Below, piece by piece: positions 54,584 through 63,669 of a DNA stretch of 64,000 bases. Numbering within the stretch: position 1 is the stretch's first letter; each line of letters begins with the position of its first letter. Position numbers and translations under genes: made by a program. The stretch spans positions 1 to 64,000 of the forward strand of contig CALLLW010000056.1 in assembly GCA_938007995.1 (NCBI GenBank). The letters are read 5' to 3'. Origin of the DNA: an uncultured Granulosicoccaceae bacterium (GTDB taxonomy: Bacteria; Pseudomonadota; Gammaproteobacteria; Granulosicoccales; Granulosicoccaceae). The notes under the pieces are model-generated. The model did not search any database. It was not told the DNA's origin and saw only the letters and a program-made list of their open reading frames with translations.

Positions 54584-55949
54584 TACCAGTGTAACCAATA
54601 TTTCAGGGTCACTTCGCAGACGGCTGGCAATCACACTGATTGTTGGCATATGCATATTTGCCGTATTGCTGTTTTTTATCATACGACTCTATGCGGCACA
54701 GATTGCACAGCAGAGCCAGGACAGCATTCTGTCTGCGTCTGTGACTTCAATGCTGGACGCGGCAAAAGTACGTGACGGCCAGGTGGCAATGGATATCCCG
54801 TATTCCTCTTTTTCAATGTTAGCCACCCCGCAGGATGATCGCATTTTTTATGCGATATACCAGGATGACCAGCTATTATCCGGCTACGAATCACTAACAC
54901 TTCCTGAAACTTATAACAACACCGGCACTGTTTTTCGTTCAATTGACTTTATGGACACGCCGGTCAGACAGGTCATCGCATCACGTACATTATCAGGATT
55001 AACCACACCCGCAGCACTGATAGTGACGGTCGCACAAACGCAGGATAATTTATCAGTTACGCTGCGCGACATTGCCAAAAATGCCGCAATGATCGTTTTA
55101 GGATTTTTTCTGCTTGCCGTGGTTTTCAGTGCCTGGGCAAGCTCCACTACCATTGCCCCGTTAAATCGACTTACCCAAAGTGTTACCCGACGCGGCCCTA
55201 AAGATCTTAGACCAGTCACGCGACCAGTACCTGCAGAAATGGCACCACTGGTGTCATCGTTAAATCACCTTATGCAGAGACTTGATGACTCCCTCAATCA
55301 ATCAGAACAATTTATCACCGAAGCAGCACACCGGGTTCGAACCCCAATCGCCACCGTGCGTTCGCATGCCGAGATTACTTTACAAAGAGTAGATAAAGAG
55401 GAAAATCGGCAGGCGCTGAAAGCCATGATTCGAGCCACTGACGAAACATCACGCGCTGCCGGTCAGTTACTTGACCACGCGATGATCTCACTGCGAGCCA
55501 GTCAGTTAAATTCAGAGCCGATCGATTTATCCGAACTAATACAGGAGCTGGTACGTAGCTTAACACCGGTTGCCGACTTGAAAGATATAGAAATTCGTCT
55601 AGACGCAGCACCTGATGTACGCATTCATGGAGATTCTATACTGGTACAAAACGCCGTACGCAACCTGATTGATAATGCGTTGAAGTATTCCCCGACAGAA
55701 AGCACGATAAACATCCAGGTGCGCGCCAACCCTAAACCATCTATCGTTATCAATGACCAGGGTGATGGTTTTTTCCACGATGAAAAAGACAAGCTGACTG
55801 ATCGCTTTTCTCGAGGTAGAAACTCAACAGGAACTATCGGTTCAGGGCTTGGCTTAACCATTGCCAACGACGTAGCAAAAGCACACAGCGGATCGCTGCG
55901 CATAACAAATAATCACAACGGTGGCGCATGCGTAACCTTATCATTTTAG
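54576..55949 (+). CDS. tctE: Sensor histidine kinase, TctE-like
   Basis: 457 residues. Two helices, near residues 12-36 and 168-190, enclose a periplasmic sensor domain. A HAMP-like segment, then the phosphorylated His in EAAHRVRTPIATVRSHAE, the N box NLIDNALKYSP, and nucleotide-binding DQGDGF and GSGLGLTIAN. The H-box variant HRVRTP is that of the TctE group. GTG start overlaps the regulator by eight bases; the binding-protein gene begins 22 bases before its stop. Senses a carboxylate or the liganded binding protein by analogy. Confidence 0.88.
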   Translation: MTDTSVTNISGSLRRRLAITLIVGICIFAVLLFFIIRLYAAQIAQQSQDSILSASVTSMLDAAKVRDGQVAMDIPYSSFSMLATPQDDRIFYAIYQDDQLLSGYESLTLPETYNNTGTVFRSIDFMDTPVRQVIASRTLSGLTTPAALIVTVAQTQDNLSVTLRDIAKNAAMIVLGFFLLAVVFSAWASSTTIAPLNRLTQSVTRRGPKDLRPVTRPVPAEMAPLVSSLNHLMQRLDDSLNQSEQFITEAAHRVRTPIATVRSHAEITLQRVDKEENRQALKAMIRATDETSRAAGQLLDHAMISLRASQLNSEPIDLSELIQELVRSLTPVADLKDIEIRLDAAPDVRIHGDSILVQNAVRNLIDNALKYSPTESTINIQVRANPKPSIVINDQGDGFFHDEKDKLTDRFSRGRNSTGTIGSGLGLTIANDVAKAHSGSLRITNNHNGGACVTLSF

Positions 55950-56953
55950 TTTTTATACTGCTGCATCAGCCTGGTATTGCTGCAGACCAGAAGCTTGAAC
56001 TACTGGAAGAAAAACAGCTTTTCTCGGGCAGTGAAAATACAAAAACAACGTTACGCATGCTCTCAAGCACAGATACCGATGTGTTTGCCCCAACGATTGA
56101 TATTTTTCTTAAAGACAACCCCTCTCTCAGCATAGAGTATCTGGTAGCGAGCTCTACCGACATCGACACCTTGTTTCGCCAATCACCCGGTAATTATGAT
56201 GTTGTTATATCGAGTGCGATGGACTTACAGCTAAAGCTGGTTAACGACGGCTTCGCCTACTCTATACCAAACATTCAACACCCCGATTGGGCACAATGGC
56301 GTAGAAGCCTGTTTGGATTTACCCTTGAGCCTGCTGGTATAATTTTTAATAAAGAGTACTTTGAAAATATAGAGATTCCACAATCACGGCAGCAGATGAT
56401 CAGAGTACTGCGCGAACACCCGGAGCTCTTTCATGGAAAATTAGCCACCTACGATGTGCGTTTGTCCGGCTTGGGGTATCTATTTGCAACACAGGATGCA
56501 CGTGATTCAGAGACCTACTGGCGACTGATGGAAGTTTTTGGAAACCTTGATACCCGGCTATATTGCTGCTCGGGCGAAATGATAGATGATCTGGCAAGCG
56601 GAAAAGTGGTTATCGCCTACAACGTTCTGACCAGCTACGCCAAAGCCCGACTGGATGTATTTGACTCAATTGACTGGATATTGCCGAACGACTACACCAA
56701 CGTAATGATGCGCACTGCGATGGTGTCTGCAGACTCAAAAAAAATCAAAGCGGCTACCGCTTTCATGCGGTATCTGACAACCCAGGCCATGCAAACTACC
56801 GCCTCGGACAAAACACCCTTGCCACCGTTGCAGAGTGAGTCAAGCGACTTCCAGAACTCTGTTATTCCCCTTGATCCGGGCTTGATGATTTTCCTCGATC
56901 AGCTTAAAAGACGTACTTTCATTAACGCCTGGGAAAATGCAGTGATCCAGTGA
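55928..56953 (+). CDS. Periplasmic solute-binding protein linked to the kinase
   Basis: 341 residues. Signal peptide MRNLIILVFILLHQPGIAAD. The body resembles iron/thiamine/phosphonate-type solute-binding proteins (SBP_bac_11-like): VVISSAMDLQLKLVNDG, AGIIFNKEYFENIEIP, GKVVIAYNVLTSYAKAR and MRYLTTQAMQ. No ABC permease or ATPase is nearby. Starting inside the histidine kinase gene (22-base overlap) it is certainly coexpressed with it, so a role as soluble ligand receptor for the kinase is likely but inferred. Confidence 0.8.
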   Translation: MRNLIILVFILLHQPGIAADQKLELLEEKQLFSGSENTKTTLRMLSSTDTDVFAPTIDIFLKDNPSLSIEYLVASSTDIDTLFRQSPGNYDVVISSAMDLQLKLVNDGFAYSIPNIQHPDWAQWRRSLFGFTLEPAGIIFNKEYFENIEIPQSRQQMIRVLREHPELFHGKLATYDVRLSGLGYLFATQDARDSETYWRLMEVFGNLDTRLYCCSGEMIDDLASGKVVIAYNVLTSYAKARLDVFDSIDWILPNDYTNVMMRTAMVSADSKKIKAATAFMRYLTTQAMQTTASDKTPLPPLQSESSDFQNSVIPLDPGLMIFLDQLKRRTFINAWENAVIQ

Positions 56954-57056
56954 CAGAGGTTATTTTTGTCACGAACTGTCTTTTTGCAAAATACCTGTCA
57001 GAGCTTTCTTATCTGCTGACCAAAGCCTGCCGTCAGACGTAAACGCTACTGACGCG

Positions 57057-57590
57057 CTAACGGATGTTGGTATCTTTTGAGGGTGTTGATTCTTCCGAAT
57101 TGCGCAATTGCTTACCAAGAAGCGCACATGTGGGAAACACAATACACCAGACAAAAAAGAAGATTCCCAATGTTACCGGTAATGGCTCACGCAGAGAAAA
57201 ATCACTTAAACGTGTGCCCGCCAGATAACTGAGAGCGCCTGATATTCCACCCACACACGCAGCTATATACAGGTGGTTTTGGAACCACCTCATGCTGTGA
57301 TTTAGCGTGGTAGCAAACAAGGCCCACAAGCTGGTTAACCAGAGCGGCGGCCAAAGGCTGCTATCCGGCGGTATCAGCAGACCAGAACGTATAAAAATTC
57401 CATCCACAACGATTCCCAACAACACAACAACAAAGATCAATGCGATCTCAGCTTTGTTACTTGAGAAAAAATGCAAATGCACGGCTACGACTAACAGCAC
57501 TACTGGTGCGGCAACGACACTGCCACCCAGCACACAGGCAAGCCAACTGAGGTTAAACACTACACCATTGTACAGGGTTCGTTTCAGCAT
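57057..57590 (-). CDS. DUF2878 membrane protein
   Basis: 177 residues, about five to six helices, with VVFNLSWLACVLGG near the start, WPPLWLTSLWALFATTLNHSM in the middle and GGISGALSYLAGTRLS later. These match DUF2878, which commonly lies beside cyclopropane-fatty-acid synthase and DUF1365 genes in marine Gammaproteobacteria. Function unknown. Last gene of the leftward lipid cluster, 22 bases after cfa. Confidence 0.8.
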   Translation of the reverse strand: MLKRTLYNGVVFNLSWLACVLGGSVVAAPVVLLVVAVHLHFFSSNKAEIALIFVVVLLGIVVDGIFIRSGLLIPPDSSLWPPLWLTSLWALFATTLNHSMRWFQNHLYIAACVGGISGALSYLAGTRLSDFSLREPLPVTLGIFFFVWCIVFPTCALLGKQLRNSEESTPSKDTNIR

Positions 57591-57612
57591 GAAGACGAAA
57601 ACAACTTTGGCA

Positions 57613-59013
57613 TCAGGAGGGCCGGTAATCGGGCTTGGCGCTTAACACCTGATAAACGCCAATCACTCGCTCACGGAATCCACCTTCACAATAACAAAGG
57701 TAGTACATCCACATGCGGATAAAGCGCTCATCAAAACCCAGTGCGCGAACTTTATCAAGATTACTGGTGAAGGACTCACGCCATTGCTTCAGGGTTAGCG
57801 CATAGTCTTTGGTTAAGTCCTCAAGGCCGATAATATTAAGGTCAGTATCATTAGTTGTGTGATTGGCTATTACATTCAACGACGGCAGGCACCCACCTGG
57901 AAAGATATAGCGCTGGATAAAATCTACCGACTTACGAGCCTGCTCATAACGTTGATCGGCAATAGTGATTGCCTGCAGCGCCATCAAACCATCGGGCTTC
58001 AGCAGACTGGAACACTTGGCAAAATACTCTGAAAAATACTGATGACCAACCGCCTCTATCATTTCTATAGAGACAAGCTTATCGAAGCTGCCCTCGAGCT
58101 CCCGGTAGTCTTTTAACAGAACGGTGATTTTGTCTTGCAGTCCGTATTTACGTACCTGCTTCAGCGTGTGCTCTCGCTGCCGTTCAGACAATGTTGTTGT
58201 GGTCACTTTGCAGCCATAATTTCTAACTGCATGCAATGCCATCCCGCCCCAACCCGTACCGATCTCTACCAGGTGGTCCTCAGGCTTGAGCTCAAGCATC
58301 TGACAGAGCTGATCGAGCTTTGCTATGGAAGCTTGCTCGAGTGTTCTATCATAATTACCATCGAAGAGAGCTGAGGAATACATCATGGTGGGGTCGAGAA
58401 ACAATTCAAAGAAGTCGTTACCGAGATCATAGTGGGCTGAAATATTTTCCTTTGCCCTTGATAGACTGTTTCTGGTAAGTCGCTCAAGCAGGCTCAACGC
58501 AATTTTATTTGAAAGGTTACGCTCTCCGTCCATATCCTTTAGTTGAGATAGATTGCTGACAAAAAACCGAATTACTGCGACCAGATCTGGCGAAGTCCAG
58601 TAACCGTCCATATAGGCCTCTGCCGCACCCACCACACCATTCAGTGCAATCGCTTTGTAGGTTGCGGGATTTTCCACAACAATGTGTGCGTTAATATCCT
58701 TGCCGATTTCGCCTTGCGCACTGCCGAAGTGATGCTCTTCTTCGTTTTCAGTGATGGTTAAGTGCCCGCGTGGCATTTTTCCAATGTGCTGCAGCACAAG
58801 TTTGCGAAACCATTTGTCGGTTTTGCCATTAGTAACTCTACTCTGATTTTTTTTACCCCGATTTTTTGTACCGTGGGTCGATGTAGTAGAAGCGTTCTCA
58901 CCGGTCAGGCTGGCAATACGCTCAACCCCTTTGGGCAGTGCAGTGTTTGCAATGCCAAAGTCGCGTTGATCAAAACCAATTTGCACCTCGGTATCACTTG
59001 ATGTACTCATCAA
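57613..59013 (-). CDS. cfa: Cyclopropane-fatty-acyl-phospholipid synthase-like methyltransferase
   Basis: 466 residues. The N-terminal domain (GSAQGEIGKDINAHIVVENP) and the SAM-binding VEIGTGWGGMALHAVRNYGC with LSERQREHTLKQV are CFA-type. SIEMIEAVGHQYF, IFPGGCLPSL and the end RMWMYYLCYCEGGF complete the family's set. Methylates an unsaturated bond of phospholipid acyl chains using SAM, giving a cyclopropane or methylated chain. Within a run of lipid-related genes, typical of the stress-linked cluster rather than of E. coli's single cfa. Confidence 0.92.
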   Translation of the reverse strand: MMSTSSDTEVQIGFDQRDFGIANTALPKGVERIASLTGENASTTSTHGTKNRGKKNQSRVTNGKTDKWFRKLVLQHIGKMPRGHLTITENEEEHHFGSAQGEIGKDINAHIVVENPATYKAIALNGVVGAAEAYMDGYWTSPDLVAVIRFFVSNLSQLKDMDGERNLSNKIALSLLERLTRNSLSRAKENISAHYDLGNDFFELFLDPTMMYSSALFDGNYDRTLEQASIAKLDQLCQMLELKPEDHLVEIGTGWGGMALHAVRNYGCKVTTTTLSERQREHTLKQVRKYGLQDKITVLLKDYRELEGSFDKLVSIEMIEAVGHQYFSEYFAKCSSLLKPDGLMALQAITIADQRYEQARKSVDFIQRYIFPGGCLPSLNVIANHTTNDTDLNIIGLEDLTKDYALTLKQWRESFTSNLDKVRALGFDERFIRMWMYYLCYCEGGFRERVIGVYQVLSAKPDYRPS

Positions 59014-59039
59014 TCATTCACCGTAAATAGAAGTTAATT

Positions 59040-59960
59040 TTATAGCTTTATCGAAGCTGCTGATTTTGCCGGGTGTGGAACAAACGGCACCTTCTTTAAC
59101 CAAAGCTTTAAGGCCTGCCAGTATATGGCGAGTGTTACTTTTGCTGTCATGAGCGGATAAACGCAGAGAATCCAGGTGAGAGACCGGGTGGTTATTCTCA
59201 CGTGTTTAAAAACCACACCCGAGTCAAACTGTACCGAATCCCCGGATTTCTGCACCTCAGCGTTACTGGTGTGTTGTGGTCGAGCCAGAAGTGCAAGCGA
59301 ATAACGCAGCGTGTCTGTCGGCACGTTACCGCGCCACTGGTAAACAAGATTCATTGGCATAAAAGGTGAGACGTGCATTTGCTTTTCAAACTCAACTGCT
59401 TCAGCAGTTTCACAGGCTCGCAAATCAAGCACATAATGGTGTTTTTCTCCCCACGGGGTGTTAGTGACTTCAATCAATAACGCAAGTAAGTCGTGTGACC
59501 CGGCACTGTAGCAGTAGTAACAGCTTATAGGATTGGTAATATAGCCAAAGTAACGCAGGTTTGTCAGCACACATACTGAACCGGTTACGTCAACGCCGAT
59601 ACTATTCTTCACCGCCTGCCTGACAGCTGCGTCAACTGGCTGGGAAAAATCACCGTTGATAGAAAAATAATCTGCTCTTCGAAAACGCGCAAGGCAAAAT
59701 CGGCTAACTCCCCAGAACCAGTTTTTACGCAGAACGCTGTCAAGTTCAGACAGATTCAGGTACATCATGAAGACGCGATATTTAAATTTATGCGCGACCG
59801 GCTTATGGCGTTGATGCCAGACGATGCCACGGTAGATCGCGCTGCAATTTGCTACCGACCCGCACTGATCCGAAACAGGCGACTGACCCGAAACTGCCGA
59901 CTGGCCCGATTCAGGCAACTGAAGACTCGCTTTTCCCGGTTGATTCGCCAGGTAACGCTC
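59040..59960 (-). CDS. DUF1365 protein
   Basis: About 306 residues from an ATG at 59960. The family core starts with [20 protein letters not shown] and [13 protein letters not shown], then [33 protein letters not shown] and [14 protein letters not shown]. Function unknown; nearly always beside a FAD oxidoreductase and a CFA synthase. The region before the core is poorly conserved and has three repeats of about six residues (QSxVS). The frame runs to 60038. Either start overlaps the end of the oxidoreductase gene. Confidence 0.87.
   Translation of the reverse strand, partial: ERYLANQPGKASLQLPESGQSAVSGQSPVSDQCGSVANCSAIYRGIVWHQRHKPVAHKFKYRVFMMYLNLSELDSVLRKNWFWGVSRFCLARFRRADYFSINGDFSQPVDAAVRQAVKNSIGVDVTGSVCVLTNLRYFGYITNPISCYYCYSAGSHDLLALLIEVTNTPWGEKHHYVLDLRACETAEAVEFEKQMHVSPFMPMNLVYQWRGNVPTDTLRYSLALLARPQHTSNAEVQKSGDSVQFDSGVVFKHVRITTRSLTWILCVYPLMTAKVTLAIYWQALKLWLKKVPFVPHPAKSAASIKL
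59868..59921. repeat. 18-bp triplicate at the DUF1365/oxidoreductase overlap
   Basis: Three head-to-tail 18-bp units, ATCCGAAACAGGCGACTG, ACCCGAAACTGCCGACTG and GCCCGATTCAGGCAACTG, lie at 59868, 59886 and 59904. On the minus strand they encode repeated Gln-Ser-x-Val-Ser pieces at the start of the DUF1365 protein. The stop codon of the upstream gene lies in the same stretch, so repeat growth may have created the overlap. Confidence 0.75.
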
Positions 59961-61305
59961 CATTGTCGGCCATAACCGAGCGAGCCGGCCTGTGATGCGG
60001 GGTATCACTATTAGAGTTTTCGAAAGGCTGTTTTGCATTCACTGATTCAACCACCCGCAGTGCACTTTTAACCCCGTCTTCGTGAAACCCGTTCGCCCAG
60101 TATGCACCGCAGTACCAGGTGTTCTTCAAGCCTGCGATTTCACTCCATCGCGATTGCGCTGTAACGCCGGCGCGGGTAAATACGGGATGACTGTAATGGT
60201 AAACACCGAGTATTTTGTTTTGATCAATGGTTTCGGTCTGATTCAAACTCACACAGAATGTTGTATCTGCCTCTATACCCTGGAGAATGTTCATGTTGTA
60301 GGTCAGCATAGGCAGTGGATCCTTTTCATCACGCTTATGATCCGCTCTTGGCAGCCGGTAGTTCCAACTTGACCATGCCTGCTCACGCCACGGTAATCTA
60401 CTGCGATCAGTATGCAATACGACTTCATTTTCCCGGTACGGTATCGCACCCAGAATTTCCTTTTCAACAGTAGTAGCATCGTTAAGCAGCGACAGCGCCT
60501 GATCACTGTGAGTAGCAAAAATCAAGGCATCATAGCGCTCATTGACCGATGCATTACTGCCAACTTTATATTCAATATCGACCCACTGTTCAGAGCGGTC
60601 TATTTTCTCGATAGACACTCCGGTTTTAATTGAATCCTTGTACGGCTGCGTCAGTTTGGGCAGGTAACTGCGTGACCCACCTGTTACTGTATACCACTGC
60701 GGACGGTTCTTTACCGACAACAGTCCGTGATTCTTGAAGAATCGAATAAAAAACAGTGCAGGAAATGCATCCATACCCTCCAGTGACGACGACCAGATCG
60801 CAGCTCCCATCGGAACCAGATATTTTTCACGGAACATCTGACCAAAGTTTTTTTCTTTAAGATAATCCGCCAGACTTAAATCAGCGGAAATATTATTACT
60901 CTCGAGATCAGCGAGTGCGGTTTTATTGAACCGAACAATGTCGCTCAGCATTTTCCAGTAGGCAGGCCGCAGTAGATTTTTCCGATCTGCAAACAGTGTG
61001 TTGATATTACTGCCGGCGTACTCAAGGCCCGATTCCTCGCAGGTTACACTAAAACTCATTTCAGACTTGCGTCCGCTAACACCGATCTCTTTCATCAGCT
61101 CGATAAACCCTGGATACGTCCAATCGTTGTAAACGATAAATCCGGTATCTACGCTATACGATTTCCCGGCAACCTCGACATTTTTGGTTGCGGTATGACC
61201 GCCTACCTCTGCCGCAGCTTCCAGTACGGTGACGTCATGTGTGCGAGACAAATAGTATGCACAGCTCAACCCGGAAATACCGCCACCAACTATTGCAATC
61301 TTCAA
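59911..61305 (-). CDS. FAD-dependent amine-oxidase-fold oxidoreductase
   Basis: About 464 residues of the COG2907-like flavoprotein family. N-terminal dinucleotide fold [20 protein letters not shown] with [38 protein letters not shown] and [19 protein letters not shown] are characteristic, and the end has [15 protein letters not shown]. It probably oxidises or desaturates a lipid acyl chain. The frame is open to 61329, but TTG at 61305, six bases after AGGTAGG, gives the natural start MKIAIVG. The end overlaps the DUF1365 gene. Confidence 0.9.
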   Translation of the reverse strand: MKIAIVGGGISGLSCAYYLSRTHDVTVLEAAAEVGGHTATKNVEVAGKSYSVDTGFIVYNDWTYPGFIELMKEIGVSGRKSEMSFSVTCEESGLEYAGSNINTLFADRKNLLRPAYWKMLSDIVRFNKTALADLESNNISADLSLADYLKEKNFGQMFREKYLVPMGAAIWSSSLEGMDAFPALFFIRFFKNHGLLSVKNRPQWYTVTGGSRSYLPKLTQPYKDSIKTGVSIEKIDRSEQWVDIEYKVGSNASVNERYDALIFATHSDQALSLLNDATTVEKEILGAIPYRENEVVLHTDRSRLPWREQAWSSWNYRLPRADHKRDEKDPLPMLTYNMNILQGIEADTTFCVSLNQTETIDQNKILGVYHYSHPVFTRAGVTAQSRWSEIAGLKNTWYCGAYWANGFHEDGVKSALRVVESVNAKQPFENSNSDTPHHRPARSVMADNGALPGESTGKSESSVA

Positions 61306-61350
61306 CACTGACCTACCTTTTCCAAGCAAAATTTGCGGTCTTTAACCTGT

Positions 61351-62127
61351 TCATGCCGACCTCACCAGACGTGGACCGATCCAACGGTACCAAACCGATG
61401 GTATCAAAGACGGAATTTTCAGTGACAACCACAAGCGCCAGGGAAAATTGACTGTCAACTTTCTTTTCGCAACGCCCTTGATTATTCGACTGGCAGCTTC
61501 CGGTGGATGCATCAGAAACGGCATCGGGAAATCATTCTGACTGGTCATTTCTGTTGCCACAAAACCAGGATTAACAACGGTTACATCTATCTTTTTTTCA
61601 AGATCCAGTCGCAATGTGTTGAATAGGTAACTCATTGCCGCTTTGGATGAACCATAGGCTTCGGCACGAGGCAAGCCGGTTACAGCAGACAAACTGGCAA
61701 TCGCTACGATTTGCGGCTTCGCAGTTGAATTAACTTCAGCCTTTTTTAACAGCGGCAATGCCACCACGGTTGAGTTGACTGCCCCGAACAGGTTGACATC
61801 ATAGACTCGCCTGAACAGGTTGACATCGAGATCTACATTATCAATGTACTCGCATCGTCCTGCACAGATGATCAGTATGTCGAGCGAGTCGACCATGCCA
61901 GTTAGAGTTGCTCGAACCTCGTCAGTGCTTTCATCTTGGGTAACATCGAAAGCGAGCGGTACGATGCGACCAGACAATGCCTGAGCTTTCGATTCAAGCT
62001 CTGTGAGTTTGTCTGTACTCCTTGCGCTGACTACAACCGTGTTGCCGGTAGCAGCAAGCTGTAGCGCAAGTTCAGAGCCGATGCCGGAACTCGCACCCGT
62101 TATCCAAATATTTTTATTCTCGATCAT
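61351..62127 (-). CDS. Short-chain dehydrogenase/reductase
   Basis: 258 residues of the SDR superfamily. NAD(P) motif ITGASSGIGSELALQLAA, the Asn/Gly stretch IICAGR, catalytic Ser in ASLSAVTG and YGSSKAAMS (Tyr-x3-Lys). A C-terminal hydrophobic/basic segment (FPWRLWLSLKIPSLIPSVWYRW) suggests membrane attachment. Coenzyme preference unclear, although the Arg in VVSARS leans to NADP. Middle of the lipid cluster, 45 bases after the NTF2-like gene. Confidence 0.9.
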   Translation of the reverse strand: MIENKNIWITGASSGIGSELALQLAATGNTVVVSARSTDKLTELESKAQALSGRIVPLAFDVTQDESTDEVRATLTGMVDSLDILIICAGRCEYIDNVDLDVNLFRRVYDVNLFGAVNSTVVALPLLKKAEVNSTAKPQIVAIASLSAVTGLPRAEAYGSSKAAMSYLFNTLRLDLEKKIDVTVVNPGFVATEMTSQNDFPMPFLMHPPEAASRIIKGVAKRKLTVNFPWRLWLSLKIPSLIPSVWYRWIGPRLVRSA

Positions 62128-62168
62128 TGAGCACCAGTTACATTAAACATCCAGCAGTTGAAATGTGT

Positions 62169-62624
62169 CTATTTGACCGGGTGCTGCTTGCCGGCCGATA
62201 CGCGATGAGCCCGACGCTTGAGCCATCTCACCGGTGCACCGAGTACCGGCACGTTTTCGTATATCAGCGCACCCACATCATATATGTCTTCGTGGAAAGT
62301 TACTTTCTCGTTGAATTCCAGCAAAGATACACCACGGACTTTGATTTCGTTGCCTCCCGACAGCTTTGGATGCTGAAAATACATGTCCCATTTGATTGAG
62401 GTTCGGTTGCTCAACCGACACTCTTCAAGATAATCAAACCTACAGCTGGTCACATTTTTGTAGACACCTTCAAAGTATTCGCTGAGCTGGTCAAGCCCTT
62501 CGACCCTGCCGAGCGGGTCCACGAAGGTCACGTCGTTGGCGTAGATTTTCGCAAGATCCTCTCGCTCAAGCGTGTGAGCATCAGCAAAGATCTGCTGCAG
62601 GTCGTCAACCACCGTTTGATTCAT
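62169..62624 (-). CDS. NTF2-like (SnoaL) domain protein
   Basis: 151 residues forming one cone-shaped alpha/beta NTF2/SnoaL domain: YANDVTFVDPLGRVEGLDQLS, RTSIKWDMYFQHP and FNEKVTFHEDIYDVGALIYE. Such domains bind small hydrophobic ligands or act as isomerases/cyclases. It is the first gene of the lipid cluster, and always travels with the SDR and FAD genes. ATG at 62624 fits the family start; the frame is open to 62723. Confidence 0.85.
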   Translation of the reverse strand: MNQTVVDDLQQIFADAHTLEREDLAKIYANDVTFVDPLGRVEGLDQLSEYFEGVYKNVTSCRFDYLEECRLSNRTSIKWDMYFQHPKLSGGNEIKVRGVSLLEFNEKVTFHEDIYDVGALIYENVPVLGAPVRWLKRRAHRVSAGKQHPVK

Positions 62625-62778
62625 ATGGACTGATTCCGTGTTGCCGCATCTGCCCGGCGTGTCATTTCGCGACGCTATGTTACCGGATTTTTCGTATACA
62701 CGGCGTAACCGCCAGGTGCACACACGCTTTTTCTTGTAACGTCTGAATGATCAAAGAAACACGATTAAAACTGAACAC

Positions 62779-63048
62779 TCAAGAGAAAATATCACACACT
62801 GTTTTTCGGGTTTTGACCTGGCCCGCTGCTATACAACCGATCAATATCACCAGTGATGAATGGTTTTATGCTTTTAAGAGTCAAATTACCCACGAAGGTT
62901 CTAAGCGCGGACAAGCGCGCCTGCGCAGCGTGGTACTTTCTTTGATGTCAGGCGCATCTTTCAGTGCCTTCGAGACAGTCGTCACTGCGAGACCCGTCAT
63001 ACAGGCGATCGTTTTAAGCGTGGGCTTTTTTCGCAGTTCCTCAACCAT
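62779..63048 (-). pseudogene. Remnant of a LacI-family regulator gene
   Basis: On the minus strand, from ATG at 63048, the frame reads MVEELRKKPTLKTIACMTGL then AVTTVSKALKDAPDIKESTT, a textbook LacI N-terminal helix-turn-helix. It then degenerates and stops at TGA (62881). The same frame later shows AAGQVKTRKTVCDIFS, recalling the hinge region of LacI proteins, before another stop (62779). The ligand-binding domain is gone. The next gene upstream on the plus strand is an FAD oxidoreductase, possibly its former target. Confidence 0.75.
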
Positions 63049-63669
63049 ATTCAGGCCCGATAACCCGCGAGGGTATCTTCACGCTCCTTTTCGTAGAATA
63101 AAACCTTTAGCTGCAACGTTGTAGTTGAGGATACCACGCTGTGCTAATCAGTAGACTTTTCAACCAACTCAACAGTCTGTATCTTTTGAAGACACCTGAG
63201 CATATCTCGCAGGCACATGTTTTTACAGCGAATTTTATTTTTACGTTTGGCACCGTACGACGCCAATGAAGCCAATTCGGGTTTGTCGGGCATCAATGCT
63301 TTTTCGTTTAAAGACCGAAGCAGTTGCAGGTAATTTTGCATTCCGCAGTGAGTTTACTTGTCGTTTTGCATCGATGCGATCGCACGCTTTCTAAAGCCGC
63401 TGAAGTATTTATGCGCTCTCTGCCAACGACCCACAACTCAGCAACGCAAAACGCACCGACAGTCGATAACAAGGATGCCGCTCCTGCAACAGAGATGGCG
63501 TAAGTCCGTCGGCCAACGATCAGCTCATTTTCACGCTACGAATCAGGCTACGATTGCAGACACTATTAACTGAGTTGTAGCTGACCCGCAGGCTAAAAAG
63601 GCCGACGCAGACAAGCACAGCAATAACCTGTGCTACATTGCCGGTTTATTCACAGTTGCGGGCCTTTCA
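63049..63669. other. Gene-poor stretch before the FAD oxidoreductase
   Basis: A minus-strand frame (63144-63341, 65 codons) and a plus-strand frame (63358-63573) both look unlike known proteins and lack ribosome sites. Nothing else was recognised. With the LacI remnant on its left, this looks like decayed DNA. The promoter of the FAD gene should be within the last 100 bases. Confidence 0.4.

Noticed and set aside
55330-55350. GGTTCGAACCCC resembling a tRNA T-arm
   Set aside because: It lies in the histidine kinase coding sequence (HRVRTP region) and no cloverleaf can be formed around it.
62747-63124. 125-codon plus-strand frame
   Set aside because: It is antisense to the LacI remnant, which explains the conservation of the stretch better.
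63144-63341. 65-codon minus-strand frame rich in Lys, Cys and Leu
   Set aside because: Could be a small gene, but no family, ribosome site or neighbour supports it.
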